DNA of 14,713 bases from an uncultured Roseburia sp. (lineage in GTDB: Bacteria > Bacillota > Clostridia > Lachnospirales > Lachnospiraceae), in NCBI GenBank assembly GCA_910577925.1, contig CAJTOI010000042.1:1-14713 (forward strand), in the 5' to 3' direction. This document shows positions 1 through 7,778 of the stretch, one piece after another. How positions within the stretch are numbered: position 1 is the stretch's first letter; each line of letters opens with the position of its first letter. A program made the translations under genes and the position numbers. The notes under the pieces were generated by a model. That model was not told the DNA's origin. It ran no database searches and was given only the letters and a program-made list of their open reading frames with translations.

Positions 1-216
1 AGGTTCATCCGACTGGTGAATCTTAGTTGGCAGGCTCAAAATTCCGAGAGCCTATATTTGGCATATTTGTATATAGAAGTCATTATACTTGAAAGCGAAC
101 AAACCCGTCAATCATTTTCTGATTCCGCCGGGCAGCGCGGACGCTTCATTCGAAAAAATGCGGTTCATTTCTGATTTTATAATAGTCTCACCGCCTTGAA
201 TTGGCAAGCATCACTT
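1..216. other. Left-edge non-coding stretch with a short open frame
   Basis: No recognisable gene. Plus-strand frame 1 is open from base 1 to a TGA at 172-174 (57 codons, entering from outside the window), but its translation resembles nothing I know and an open run this long occurs fairly often by chance. A TATAAT-like hexamer at 178-183 has no credible -35 partner on either strand. Treated as the intergenic or decayed region beyond the end of the leftward ABC operon. Confidence 0.25.
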
Positions 217-253
217 AAAGGGCAGAACCAGAAAATTCGGTTCTGCCCTTTTT
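217..253. terminator. Intrinsic terminator after the ABC permease (bidirectional)
   Basis: A perfect 13-bp inverted repeat (AAAGGGCAGAACC at 217-229 and its complement at 239-251) encloses a 9-base loop. On the plus strand it is followed by a run of five T (249-253). On the minus strand only three U lie within the stem end. It sits 17 bases beyond the permease stop, so it most likely ends the leftward operon and can also stop rightward transcription arriving from outside the window. Confidence 0.8.
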
Positions 254-269
254 ATCGGTACACACTCTC

Positions 270-2957
270 CTATTCCGCCTCCCTCAGCCGCTCGACGACT
301 GATTTTTTTGCCGTCATGCGGTAGGTTGCGTACGGCAGCGCCATCCCCAGAAGGATAAACGCCGGCGTTACCGCGATCAGCGGCGCAGCGGTAAAATGAT
401 AGGAAAAGAAAGTAAACATACTGCCAAGCGTATTCGCGACAAGCGGTGCGGTGGCCGCCGTGAACGCCAGCGAAACGGCAATGGCGGCAAGCGCGAGAAA
501 CACGCCCTCGGCAAGCAGCATCCGAATCAGCTGCCTCCCCGTCATACCGATGGACTGCAGCATGGCAAATTCCCTGCGCCGCGTCATAATGCCCGTTAAA
601 ATTGCATTAAAAAAATTCAGCACACCGACCAGACCGACCACAAAGCTTAAGGCGCTTCCGCAGATCACATATGTCCGGGTAAACGAATCGTATTCCTCCA
701 TATAGGTCTGCCTGCTCTCATACGCATACTCCGGCGAACGGTTCTGCGTGTAATCGGAGAGATAGCGCTCCATCACGTCTATTGAATCGTCTTCCATATC
801 AAACGCATAATATAGGACACTGTCAGTTCCGGTATCGCGGATAAACGTATCCGCATCCAAAATATATTCATAGCGCAGCCCCGAATAGCGATAGGTGAGC
901 GCATGCGGAATCTCCACCAACGCCGCGACTTCATATTCCACATCCCGGTACGATAAGATGCGCACGGCGGCATTGTCTCTCTGGGCATCGGGAACGGACT
1001 CCACATCGGGATAGATTTCCCCTGTCACGGTATTATAGATTTCAACTTCGTCGATATAGCGCATCCATACCGTATCGCCGACGCCTGTCCAGCAGCTTCT
1101 TTCCTCGGGACTGCCGGATTCGTCCAGACAGCAGACGGCGGCGATATAATTCTGTCCTTTCTCATTTGTCTGATTCAGCCTGGCGATATCCCCCTCCGCC
1201 ACGGTCAGCTTTTCCAGACAAAACGGTTCCATCCCGTAAAGCTGAACCGTATTTGAGACGCATCCGTCCCGTCTCTCTTCGAGCGCCATCTGTTCGTCTA
1301 TCCGCTCGTCGCTGTAGAAACCGCTGCGCACCGCGCGGTATGCATCCTCACTGAGAAACTCCTGCATTTCGCTGCACGCGCCGTACATCCTGCCGCCCTC
1401 CGCGATGCCTCCCTGTCTGCCCAGGTCGTCAATCACGTTCCCCGACACTTCAAGTTCGTCGTTAAAGTCATGGATACCTGACTGAAAATAGGCGGCGTTT
1501 GCGACAATAAAGTCCGTGGCCATTCCCTTTGTATTGTGCAGATATTTCTCGAGATCAAAGCTTTCTGCAGCGGCGGCCGTAATATTTAACAGCACGACCG
1601 AAAGCGAGAGGGAAAGCACGGTGATCACGGTCTTTTTCCGGTTTCTGCCGAGATTCGCCCACGCCATCCGCCAAATCGATGCGCCGGACTTTGCGCCGCG
1701 CCGCATTTTCCGCTTTCCGTCGCTTCCCTCGGTGTAGCGTACCGCTTCAATCGGGGAAACTTTTGCGGCAATCCTGCCCGGCCTCCTGCAGGAGATCACA
1801 ACCGTAATCAGCGAAAACAGCGCGGAACCGGCAAAAATCCACGGACTTACTGACAGCGCCCCCTGATGTACATTCAGATTTGAGAGTACAACAGGCGTAA
1901 GAAGCGCGCCCACCCCGTAGCCGGCAAGCAGCCCGAGCGGAATTCCCACGGCAGACAGCAGAAACGCCTGCTGATAGATGATGCGCTTAATCTGACGCCC
2001 GGTCGTCCCGATTGTTTTTAAAAGCCCGTAGAAACGGATGTCCCCGGCGACCGAAATCTGAAACAAGTTGTAAATAATCAGATATCCCGTAAGCATAATC
2101 AAAAGCAGCATTGCCGCGACCGAGGCAGCGGTCGCAAAATCCATGGCATCATCAAATTGCGTGCTCGTATACCCCCAGTTGATGCCGATTGCAATATAGG
2201 TATCTTCTTCGGACATATTTTCTGTCTGATAGCCGCTGCGCTCCAAAACGGTCTTGAAATCCTGTTCAATATGCCTGGCATTCGGAAACATTACATCTAA
2301 CGTGTATCGCCCCGTCAATCCGTCGTTTCCCTTCGTGTCAAGCTCTGTCAGAATTTCATCGACAAGGCTTTCCGGAATCAGGATATGATTGGCCGAGGAA
2401 ACCGGATCACTCTCCCAGTATCCGCAGAGTACAAATTCCTGTGTCGTCATCACGCCGTCCACCGGAAATGTCAGCGCAAACTTCGTGCCGAGTACCGGCT
2501 CTATGCCGAGCAATTTCAGGACTTCCGTGTCGGTGGCCGCCTCGTTTGCGCCCTCTCTCGGCAGACGCCCTGCCGCAGGCTCCAAAAAGGACCATTCTGC
2601 CATGTTCGCACTCATGTAGCTGATTTCCACATGCGATTTGTGAAAAGGCGCTTCCTGCGGCATCCCAAGATAAAGCCTGATCCCGTATTCCCTTATCAGG
2701 GAATCCTGCCGCAGCTTTTCATACTGTTCTTTTGTCAGATTCTTAAACGAGCCGTGGCTGCAGCTGCCGATCTGACGGAAGGTGCTCTGCTCGTATCCGT
2801 ATGCGATCGACATCATAATCGTAAACAGGGCCGTAAACAAAATCGTCGTCAGGGCAATCGCAAAAACCGCGATCCCGTTTCTCGCCCGCGCCGCTCTCAT
2901 ATGCCGCACACCGATCCTGCGGATACATGTTCGGTTGGAAACCTTTGGACTTGTCAT
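270..2957 (-). CDS. ABC transporter permease, duplicated FtsX type, 895 aa
   Basis: Membrane subunit of an ABC exporter or peptide-sensing system, partner of the ATPase encoded just upstream. Predicted membrane helices lie near residues 29-53, 278-300, 327-355, 369-390, 441-463, 765-790, 815-840 and 857-880, giving two FtsX units of four helices. Between them are two large extracytoplasmic domains (about 54-277 and 464-764). Each FtsX unit has the usual cytoplasmic signature, around LLKTIGTTGRQ (312-322) and AMLQSIGMTGRQ (798-809). The start is the ATG at 2957: it overlaps the ATPase stop as ATGA, and an AAAGGAG lies at 2965-2971. An in-frame Met 18 codons upstream is less likely. The family includes antimicrobial-peptide resistance (Bce-like), MacB-like and lipoprotein-release systems; the substrate cannot be read from the sequence. 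Confidence 0.93.
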   Translation of the reverse strand: MTSPKVSNRTCIRRIGVRHMRAARARNGIAVFAIALTTILFTALFTIMMSIAYGYEQSTFRQIGSCSHGSFKNLTKEQYEKLRQDSLIREYGIRLYLGMPQEAPFHKSHVEISYMSANMAEWSFLEPAAGRLPREGANEAATDTEVLKLLGIEPVLGTKFALTFPVDGVMTTQEFVLCGYWESDPVSSANHILIPESLVDEILTELDTKGNDGLTGRYTLDVMFPNARHIEQDFKTVLERSGYQTENMSEEDTYIAIGINWGYTSTQFDDAMDFATAASVAAMLLLIMLTGYLIIYNLFQISVAGDIRFYGLLKTIGTTGRQIKRIIYQQAFLLSAVGIPLGLLAGYGVGALLTPVVLSNLNVHQGALSVSPWIFAGSALFSLITVVISCRRPGRIAAKVSPIEAVRYTEGSDGKRKMRRGAKSGASIWRMAWANLGRNRKKTVITVLSLSLSVVLLNITAAAAESFDLEKYLHNTKGMATDFIVANAAYFQSGIHDFNDELEVSGNVIDDLGRQGGIAEGGRMYGACSEMQEFLSEDAYRAVRSGFYSDERIDEQMALEERRDGCVSNTVQLYGMEPFCLEKLTVAEGDIARLNQTNEKGQNYIAAVCCLDESGSPEERSCWTGVGDTVWMRYIDEVEIYNTVTGEIYPDVESVPDAQRDNAAVRILSYRDVEYEVAALVEIPHALTYRYSGLRYEYILDADTFIRDTGTDSVLYYAFDMEDDSIDVMERYLSDYTQNRSPEYAYESRQTYMEEYDSFTRTYVICGSALSFVVGLVGVLNFFNAILTGIMTRRREFAMLQSIGMTGRQLIRMLLAEGVFLALAAIAVSLAFTAATAPLVANTLGSMFTFFSYHFTAAPLIAVTPAFILLGMALPYATYRMTAKKSVVERLREAE

Positions 2958-3661
2958 ACGCCGGCTCCTTTCCCGGACGGTACGCCCGCGGGGTGATTTC
3001 CGGTGATGCATCCGTCTTCAATCCGTATGATGCGGTCTGCAAGCTGTGCGATTTCCTCGTTGTGGGTGATCATCACGATCGTCTGGGAAAACTTCTGTCC
3101 GGTAATCTTGAGAAGCCCCAGAACATCCTGCGACGTTTTGCTGTCAAGGTTCCCCGTCGGCTCATCCGCAAGAATAATTGCCGGTTTCGCGGCGAGCGCC
3201 CGCGCGATCGCAACGCGCTGCTGCTGCCCGCCGGACAGATGATTCGGCAGATTCTGCAGCTTGTTTTTGAGTCCGAGCGTTTCGATAATGGAGTCAATGT
3301 AAGCCTTATCGGCGGGCGCGCCGTCCAGCTGTAACGGCAGCACGATATTTTCATAGACATTCAGCACCGGAACAAGATTATAGTTCTGGAAAACAAATCC
3401 GATCTTGCGCCTCCGAAAAATCGTCAGCGCCTCATCTTTCAGTGAAAAAATATCTTTCCCGTCCACGAAAACGCTTCCCTCACTCGGGCGGTCAAGACCG
3501 CCCAGCATATGCAGCAGCGTGGACTTCCCGCTTCCGCTCGTGCCGACGACGGCGACAAACTCTCCCGCTTCCACGGAAAGATTTACTCCCGCAAGGGCAT
3601 GCACCTTATTCTCACCGCTGCCGTAAATCTTTTTTAAATCTGTTGTAGATAAAATAGCCAT
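2954..3661 (-). CDS. ABC transporter ATP-binding protein, MacB/LolD/BceA type, 235 aa
   Basis: Cytoplasmic ATPase that drives the FtsX permease encoded next. All core motifs are present: Walker A GTSGSGKST (40-48), Q-loop Gln92, signature LSGGQQQR (142-149), Walker B IILADEP (162-168, catalytic Glu167) and H-loop His200. Length is normal for the family. The start is the ATG at 3661, preceded by AAGGAGGGGACT; the frame stays open 10 codons further upstream but without an RBS. Its stop overlaps the permease start (ATGA), so the two are translationally coupled. It lies 94 bases after the histidine kinase, and that gap holds a candidate regulated promoter, so it may be induced by the adjacent two-component system. 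Confidence 0.95.
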   Translation of the reverse strand: MAILSTTDLKKIYGSGENKVHALAGVNLSVEAGEFVAVVGTSGSGKSTLLHMLGGLDRPSEGSVFVDGKDIFSLKDEALTIFRRRKIGFVFQNYNLVPVLNVYENIVLPLQLDGAPADKAYIDSIIETLGLKNKLQNLPNHLSGGQQQRVAIARALAAKPAIILADEPTGNLDSKTSQDVLGLLKITGQKFSQTIVMITHNEEIAQLADRIIRIEDGCITGNHPAGVPSGKGAGV

Positions 3662-3691
3662 AGTCCCCTCCTTATTTCTTTCTGATGCCAA

Positions 3692-3740
3692 TTTATCACA
3701 ACAATCTTTCCGGAATCTTTCCCCGGAAGAAAAAATTCTT
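3692..3740 (-). promoter_or_regulatory. Candidate response-regulator-activated promoter of the ABC genes
   Basis: Read leftward, the kinase-ATPase gap contains an extended -10 (TGTGATAAA; hexamer at 3692-3697) without a recognisable -35. Where the -35 should be lie two exact AAAGATT direct repeats (3703-3709 and 3714-3720), 11 bases apart, with a related AAGAATT 20 bases further upstream (3734-3740). Tandem sites about one helical turn apart are typical of OmpR-family regulators such as the one encoded at 4676-5383. Binding is inferred. Confidence 0.5.
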
Positions 3741-3755
3741 ACGGTTTTGACAGAT

Positions 3756-4673
3756 TTAAAACGGATTCCGCGGCAGACAGACCGAAAAAACAGAACCGCA
3801 TCCGGGTTCCGATTTCAGCCTGATATAACCGTTTTCCTCCGTCACGATCTCCCTCGCAAGATACAGCCCGATACCGATTCCCTCCTTATCGGCCGCCGTA
3901 TGCGAGCGGTAGAAACGGGAAAAAACCTGTGCCTGCTCTTCCTCGGAAATCCCGATTCCGGTGTCCGCAATCTCGATACGGCAGAATAATTCATACGCGA
4001 TTACTTTGACAGTGATGCCGCCGCTGTCCGTGTATTTCACAGCATTGTCCAGAATGTTGCAGACCGCCTCAAGCGTCCACTTTTCATCGAAACATGCTTG
4101 GATCTCCTCCTCTTCCGCGGGTAGAAGCGCAAGCGAAAGTCCCTTTGCCGCCGCCTTCGGTGCGAGCTGCGCACAGGCCTTCTCAAGCATCGGAAAAATG
4201 TCGGCGCAAACGGGATAGAGCGCTAGGATACCGGTCTCCAGGCGGGACATCCGGATAAGCGTCGCAATCAGAAACTGCAGCTTTTTTGCCTGTCCGCAGG
4301 CAGCCTTGGCATATTCCGCGCTTGTCTCGTCTAACTTCTGTTCCTCTAACAATTCGCAGTACAGCAAAAGAGACGCGACCGGCGTCTTCGTCTGATGGGA
4401 GATATCGGAAATCAGGGTCTTGATACGCTCCTTTTCCTCCGCTAGTTTCCGCGCGGAAGTCCCAGCCGCATCCAGGTAGCGGCCGAGCTTGAACTCCACC
4501 GCGGAAAGCATCGTTTCATCGATCATCTGTGTTGTAAAAGTGCCGTCAATCGCACGGTCTAACATGCGGTCCATATGGGTTAAGATCTTCCGCACCCGTA
4601 TCTGATTCCAAAGAACGAGAAACGCAGATACCGCGATACACAAACCCGCGATGACGGATATGGGATTTGACAT
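3756..4673 (-). CDS. Sensor histidine kinase, small single-helix type, 305 aa
   Basis: Membrane-anchored HisKA/HATPase_c kinase paired with the response regulator upstream. There is one hydrophobic segment (about residues 5-24) and no extracytoplasmic domain. A HAMP-like linker region follows, then the dimerisation helix with the H-box SDISHQTKTP (His93 as phosphoacceptor), the N-box NILDNAVKYT (206-215), G1 DTGIG (237-241), the F-box FSRFYR and G2 GIGIGL (265-270). The start at 4673 has AAAGGA ten bases upstream and lies two bases past the regulator stop; a Met 14 codons earlier would sit inside the regulator gene. With so little outside the membrane, the signal probably comes from a partner protein such as the ABC permease, as known for BceS-like kinases. 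Confidence 0.92.
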   Translation of the reverse strand: MSNPISVIAGLCIAVSAFLVLWNQIRVRKILTHMDRMLDRAIDGTFTTQMIDETMLSAVEFKLGRYLDAAGTSARKLAEEKERIKTLISDISHQTKTPVASLLLYCELLEEQKLDETSAEYAKAACGQAKKLQFLIATLIRMSRLETGILALYPVCADIFPMLEKACAQLAPKAAAKGLSLALLPAEEEEIQACFDEKWTLEAVCNILDNAVKYTDSGGITVKVIAYELFCRIEIADTGIGISEEEQAQVFSRFYRSHTAADKEGIGIGLYLAREIVTEENGYIRLKSEPGCGSVFSVCLPRNPF

Positions 4674-4675
4674 TT

Positions 4676-5383
4676 TCAGCCGTTCCTTTCCGATTTCTTT
4701 TCGGGATGAAAGCAATAGCCGATACCGTATACGGTTTCGATGCAGTCCGCCGCGCCAAGCTTATCCCGCAGACGTTTCACCGTGACATAGAGCGCGTTGT
4801 CTTCCACATATTCCAGGCTGTCCGTCCAGACATAATCGATCAGGCGTCCGCGCGGAAGTGTGATTCCCGCATTTTCCGTAAAAATGCGCAGCAGCTTCTG
4901 TTCGTTCTTGCTCAGTTCCACCGGAACACCGCCGTGAAAAAACTGCATTTTTTCAAAATCAAACAGATAATCCGCAAACATATAAGGCTTCCCCGACGAG
5001 GGAGCAGGAGAAACGGCAGCGCCGTTTCTCCTGCGCAGCTGCGTCTGAACACGCGCGCGCAGTACCGCGAGCGCAAACGGCTTTGTGATATAGTCGTCGG
5101 CGCCGCCCTCCAATCCCGCGACGATATCGCTCTCCAGATCGTTTGCGGTCAGCAGAATCACCGAAGTCTGATACTTCTCTTTGATTTCCGCAAGGAACTC
5201 AAATCCGTTCCCGTCGGGCAGATTGATGTCCAGCAGAACAAGCGCGAACGCATCCGCCTGCAGCAGCCTTCTCGCCTCCCGGAGGCAGCCGCAGCATACG
5301 GCTTTTGTCTGTTCGGCGGAAAGCGCGCGGGAAAGCCCCTCGGCAAGGGATTTATCGTCTTCTATAATCAGTATCGTATCCAT
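4676..5383 (-). CDS. OmpR/PhoB-family response regulator, 235 aa
   Basis: DNA-binding partner of the kinase. The receiver domain (about 1-115) has the acidic pocket ED at 9-10, phosphoacceptor Asp52 in LLDINLPDG, Thr80 and Lys101 in ITKPF. The winged-helix effector domain (about 130-230) shows the recognition region around DNALYVTVKRLRDKLG and the C-terminal YGIGYCF hairpin. The chosen ATG at 5383 has GGGAG six to ten bases upstream and gives a normal receiver N-terminus; the frame runs 28 codons further upstream but that would add a non-family extension overlapping the MATE gene. It lies 29 bases after the MATE stop, consistent with cotranscription. Likely target: the AAAGATT repeats before the ABC genes. 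Confidence 0.94.
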   Translation of the reverse strand: MDTILIIEDDKSLAEGLSRALSAEQTKAVCCGCLREARRLLQADAFALVLLDINLPDGNGFEFLAEIKEKYQTSVILLTANDLESDIVAGLEGGADDYITKPFALAVLRARVQTQLRRRNGAAVSPAPSSGKPYMFADYLFDFEKMQFFHGGVPVELSKNEQKLLRIFTENAGITLPRGRLIDYVWTDSLEYVEDNALYVTVKRLRDKLGAADCIETVYGIGYCFHPEKKSERNG

Positions 5384-5412
5384 AATCTCTCCCATACATA
5401 CCGCTTTCTGTG

Positions 5413-6768
5413 TCACACACTCTGAATCTTTTTTATCCATTTGCCGCTCTTTAACCGGAAAATACACCAGACCGCCTTGATAAACTGGTCAATCCGCAGC
5501 ATGATGAAAATCCAGAAGCCCGGCCAGCGGAATACGAATCCCGCCAGCGCTCCGAGCGGAATACTGCACACCCACAGAAACAGAATATCCGCTACCATCA
5601 GAAATTTTGTGTCTCCGCCGCCGCGCAGCACCCCTTTTGTCAGGATACTGTTGGCGCTCTGGAACAGAATCACGACCGCGACCGCATCCATCAGCTCCAT
5701 CGCCAGCGCGCGGGTCTCCTCCGTAATCCGATAGGCTCCGACAATCGGTCCCCGCAGCAGCAAAATCAGCGCGCAGCCGAACATACCGATCACGACGCCG
5801 AGCGCCGCAAACGTGACACCCTGTGCCTGCGCTTTTTCGCTGTCCCCCTCTCCGAGCGTAATGCCCGTCATCGTGCAGCTCGCCTGGGAAATTCCCTGAA
5901 TCACAACCGTCGCAAGCTGCATCACAACCGTGGTAATCGAATTGGCCGCGACAAATGTTGCCCCGATATGTCCCATGACGACCGCGACCGCACTGTTTCC
6001 AAGCCCGAGCAGCGTATCACTGACCAGCACGGGAATCGATATCCTTATGTACTCGCGCACCAGATCCCGCACATTCATAAACAGATCCCGGATGCGCAGT
6101 CCGATTTTCTTGTCCAGGAAAAACAGATAGCCGACCGTGACCGCAAATTCGACGACTCGGGCCAGCAGCGTGCCGAGCGCCGCGCCGTTCGCTCCCATCG
6201 CCGGCGATCCCAGCTTGCCGAAGATAAATACCCAGTTAAAGAAAATGTTGATAAAAAAGGAACACACGCTCGAAAGCAGCGGAACCGTCGCCTTGCCGAC
6301 GCTTCTTAGGATCAGACTCGTCGTCACCGCATATCCGTTTAAGTAATAGCAGAGAATCGAAATCAGCAGATAGCCGATCCCCACGGCGATCACGTCGGCA
6401 TCGGGCGTATAAATCTTCATAATCCCGCCGGGCACAAGCAGTGTCACCAGCGCAAAGAGCGTCGCAATGACAAATTCCAGCCGAAACATGAGAACGACGG
6501 TCTTCTTTAAGCTCTGCTGCTCTCTCATCCCGAAAAACCGGCTTGTCAGTACCGATGCCCCCATGCCGAGTCCCATACACATAATCTGATAGATACTGAT
6601 AAAATTATTCGCAAGCGTAACCCCGCTCATCGGCGTCTCCCCGAGCTGCCCGAGCATAATGTTATCCGCCATATTCACACCGACCGTAATCAGCGACTGC
6701 GCCGCGATCGGCAGTGCAAATGCCGCCAATGTCCTGTAAAATTTTCTGTCTCTCACAAACAGCTGCAT
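5413..6768 (-). CDS. MATE-family multidrug/sodium efflux transporter, 451 aa
   Basis: Cation-coupled exporter of the MATE family (NorM/DinF-like), about 12 membrane helices in two six-helix bundles. Recognisable are the N-terminal ALPIAAQSLI...NMADNIMLGQLG block, the GLGMGASVLTSRFFG loop and, in the second half, SQASCTMTGITLGEGD and GVLRGGGDTKF. Length is typical. The ATG at 6768 has GAGGGG five bases upstream; a GTG six codons earlier is less likely because it has no RBS. It is first in the leftward run with the response regulator and kinase, and a near-consensus promoter lies about 80 bases upstream. Such pumps typically export cationic drugs or toxic metabolites; the substrate here is unknown. 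Confidence 0.94.
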   Translation of the reverse strand: MQLFVRDRKFYRTLAAFALPIAAQSLITVGVNMADNIMLGQLGETPMSGVTLANNFISIYQIMCMGLGMGASVLTSRFFGMREQQSLKKTVVLMFRLEFVIATLFALVTLLVPGGIMKIYTPDADVIAVGIGYLLISILCYYLNGYAVTTSLILRSVGKATVPLLSSVCSFFINIFFNWVFIFGKLGSPAMGANGAALGTLLARVVEFAVTVGYLFFLDKKIGLRIRDLFMNVRDLVREYIRISIPVLVSDTLLGLGNSAVAVVMGHIGATFVAANSITTVVMQLATVVIQGISQASCTMTGITLGEGDSEKAQAQGVTFAALGVVIGMFGCALILLLRGPIVGAYRITEETRALAMELMDAVAVVILFQSANSILTKGVLRGGGDTKFLMVADILFLWVCSIPLGALAGFVFRWPGFWIFIMLRIDQFIKAVWCIFRLKSGKWIKKIQSV

Positions 6769-6850
6769 CCTGTCCCCTCTTTTCACCCGTGAACGCAGCG
6801 CGCATTTGGGGCTGCGGTTCTCTCATTTTCAACCATTGTTTCTGCTATTT

Positions 6851-6879
6851 ATTGTAATAAGTTTCGCACGGTGTGTCAA
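6851..6879 (-). promoter_or_regulatory. Sigma-A promoter of the MATE-TCS operon
   Basis: On the minus strand: -35 TTGACA (6874-6879), 17-base spacer, -10 TACAAT (6851-6856). This is an 11/12 match to the vegetative consensus, in the gap between the GNAT stop and the MATE start, giving a leader of about 75 bases. Confidence 0.85.
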
Positions 6880-6902
6880 TCGACAGCCGTTCGCCGTCAC
6901 AT

Positions 6903-7322
6903 TCAAATCTCTTTCACAAAGAATAATTCCATCGGCTGTGCACAGCACGGAAGATCCATCACCAATCCCCCGCAATCCTTATATCCCAATTTGCGGTAAA
7001 AATGCTGCGCGGTCTCGTCTGCCTGTGTGGAAGTCAGCAGCATTCCGTACCCCTGTGTTTTCATGTCATTTTCCCAGTGCTCCATCAGCTGTTTTCCGCA
7101 GCCGTTTCCCTGATAGGCCGCATCCACGAAAAGCATTGTGCAAAACGGCGTATTGTCCCAAAAAAGATTGTATCTCAGCAGCCCGACCGGTTTCTCGTTC
7201 AAAAGCAGGACATACCCTCTTTTTGTCCGCACCTTATCCGCAAATTCCGTCTCCGGCAGATGCTTATCAAGGCTGTACCAGAATTTTTTATCGGAAATCT
7301 CCGCATATCTGATTGTTCTCAT
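6903..7322 (-). CDS. GNAT-family N-acetyltransferase, 139 aa
   Basis: Acetyl-CoA-dependent acetyltransferase of the GNAT fold; acceptor unknown. Motif A is clear: strand FCTMLFVD followed by the pyrophosphate loop QGNGCGK (71-77), then the motif B region with ETAQHFYRKLGY (103-114), typical of single-domain small-molecule or protein acetyltransferases. Length is close to the family norm. The ATG at 7322 has GGGAGGA nine bases upstream and overlaps as ATGA with the last codon frame of the decayed tetR, showing the two genes once formed a coupled operon. It therefore probably still depends on the tetR promoter at 7668-7696. Terminal hydrophobic residues (ELFFVKEI) are ordinary. Confidence 0.92.
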   Translation of the reverse strand: MRTIRYAEISDKKFWYSLDKHLPETEFADKVRTKRGYVLLLNEKPVGLLRYNLFWDNTPFCTMLFVDAAYQGNGCGKQLMEHWENDMKTQGYGMLLTSTQADETAQHFYRKLGYKDCGGLVMDLPCCAQPMELFFVKEI

Positions 7323-7590
7323 TTCACCGCATCCTCCCGTCTTTCTTCAAATATCGGAAGCCCCATCGCCTGGAGCGCCTGTGCAATAAAACGGCATTTG
7401 TGCCCGATCTCGGCGGCATCGGCCGGAAATACGGACGGAATCAGTCAGAAATTGACGATTGCAAGCAGCTCGGAAAGCTCTTTTGCATGACGGTGGTTTC
7501 CTCATACCCTTTCGACAGAAACAGCGTTTCTGCCGCATCCAAAATCGCTTCTTCCCATTGTTCCGGCGCCTTTTTTACCGGTCTTGCCAT
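7319..7590 (-). pseudogene. Decayed TetR/AcrR regulator: internal deletion plus nonsense codon
   Basis: The first part (ATG at 7590, GGGAGGA upstream) starts MARPVKKAPEQWEEAIL and runs through the first helices of a TetR DNA-binding domain to YEETTV. The reading frame then becomes alien and stops at 7441. In another frame, the sequence from about 7494 to 7319 encodes a typical TetR C-terminus: HAKELSELLAIVNF, a TGA where homologues carry Trp, then LIPSVFPADAAEIGHK and QALQAMGLPIFEERRED, ending in a TGA overlapping the GNAT start. So roughly the middle 100 or more residues, including the recognition helix and most of the ligand domain, have been lost with a frameshift, and a Trp codon became TGA. 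Family likeness is from memory, not a search. Confidence 0.82.
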
Positions 7591-7642
7591 CGCATCCTCC
7601 CGTTCCGCCGCAGGCGGCTTCTCTGATTTCACTTGTCAAAAC

Positions 7643-7653
7643 AGTTATTAACT
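7643..7653. promoter_or_regulatory. Possible operator of the decayed tetR
   Basis: AGTTATTAACT is an odd-length perfect palindrome (AGTTA-N-TAACT) placed 15 bases downstream of the -10 of the tetR promoter, roughly at or just after the start of transcription, where a TetR protein could repress its own gene. It is short and AT-rich, so chance is possible. Confidence 0.25.
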
Positions 7654-7667
7654 TCCGATCATTAATT

Positions 7668-7696
7668 ATTATAGAGGCGCACTGCTGCCGTATCAA
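7668..7696 (-). promoter_or_regulatory. Sigma-A promoter of the tetR-relic/GNAT unit
   Basis: Minus strand: -35 TTGATA (7691-7696), 17-base spacer, perfect -10 TATAAT (7668-7673). It drives leftward transcription into the decayed tetR and the intact GNAT gene. Confidence 0.82.
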
Positions 7697-7710
7697 CCGC
7701 AAAATGTCAT

Positions 7711-7739
7711 TTGACGAAGCACCGGCCGGATGTTAGACT
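7711..7739 (+). promoter_or_regulatory. Promoter of the NSS transporter
   Basis: Plus strand: -35 TTGACG (7711-7716), 17-base spacer, -10 TAGACT (7734-7739), a moderate match. Its -35 lies 14 bases from the -35 of the divergent tetR promoter, so a regulator bound here could affect both. Confidence 0.6.
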
Positions 7740-7778
7740 GATGAGGTATATACTTTTAGAAATCGGGAGGATTATGTT

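Noticed and set aside
1..171. Open frame entering from the left edge
   Set aside because: 57 codons without a stop is not rare at this composition, and the translation is unlike any family I know.
2385..2996. 203-codon open frame on the plus strand
   Set aside because: Lies antisense to the well-supported permease, is rich in His, Arg, Pro and Cys with no family likeness, and is an effect of codon bias.
5394..5412. Short palindrome TGTGTGACACA near the MATE-regulator junction
   Set aside because: Only 11 bp and low complexity, with no -35/-10 pair; likely chance.
4667..5425. 252-codon plus-strand open frame
   Set aside because: Antisense to the response regulator with all receiver and winged-helix motifs; no RBS or recognisable domain.
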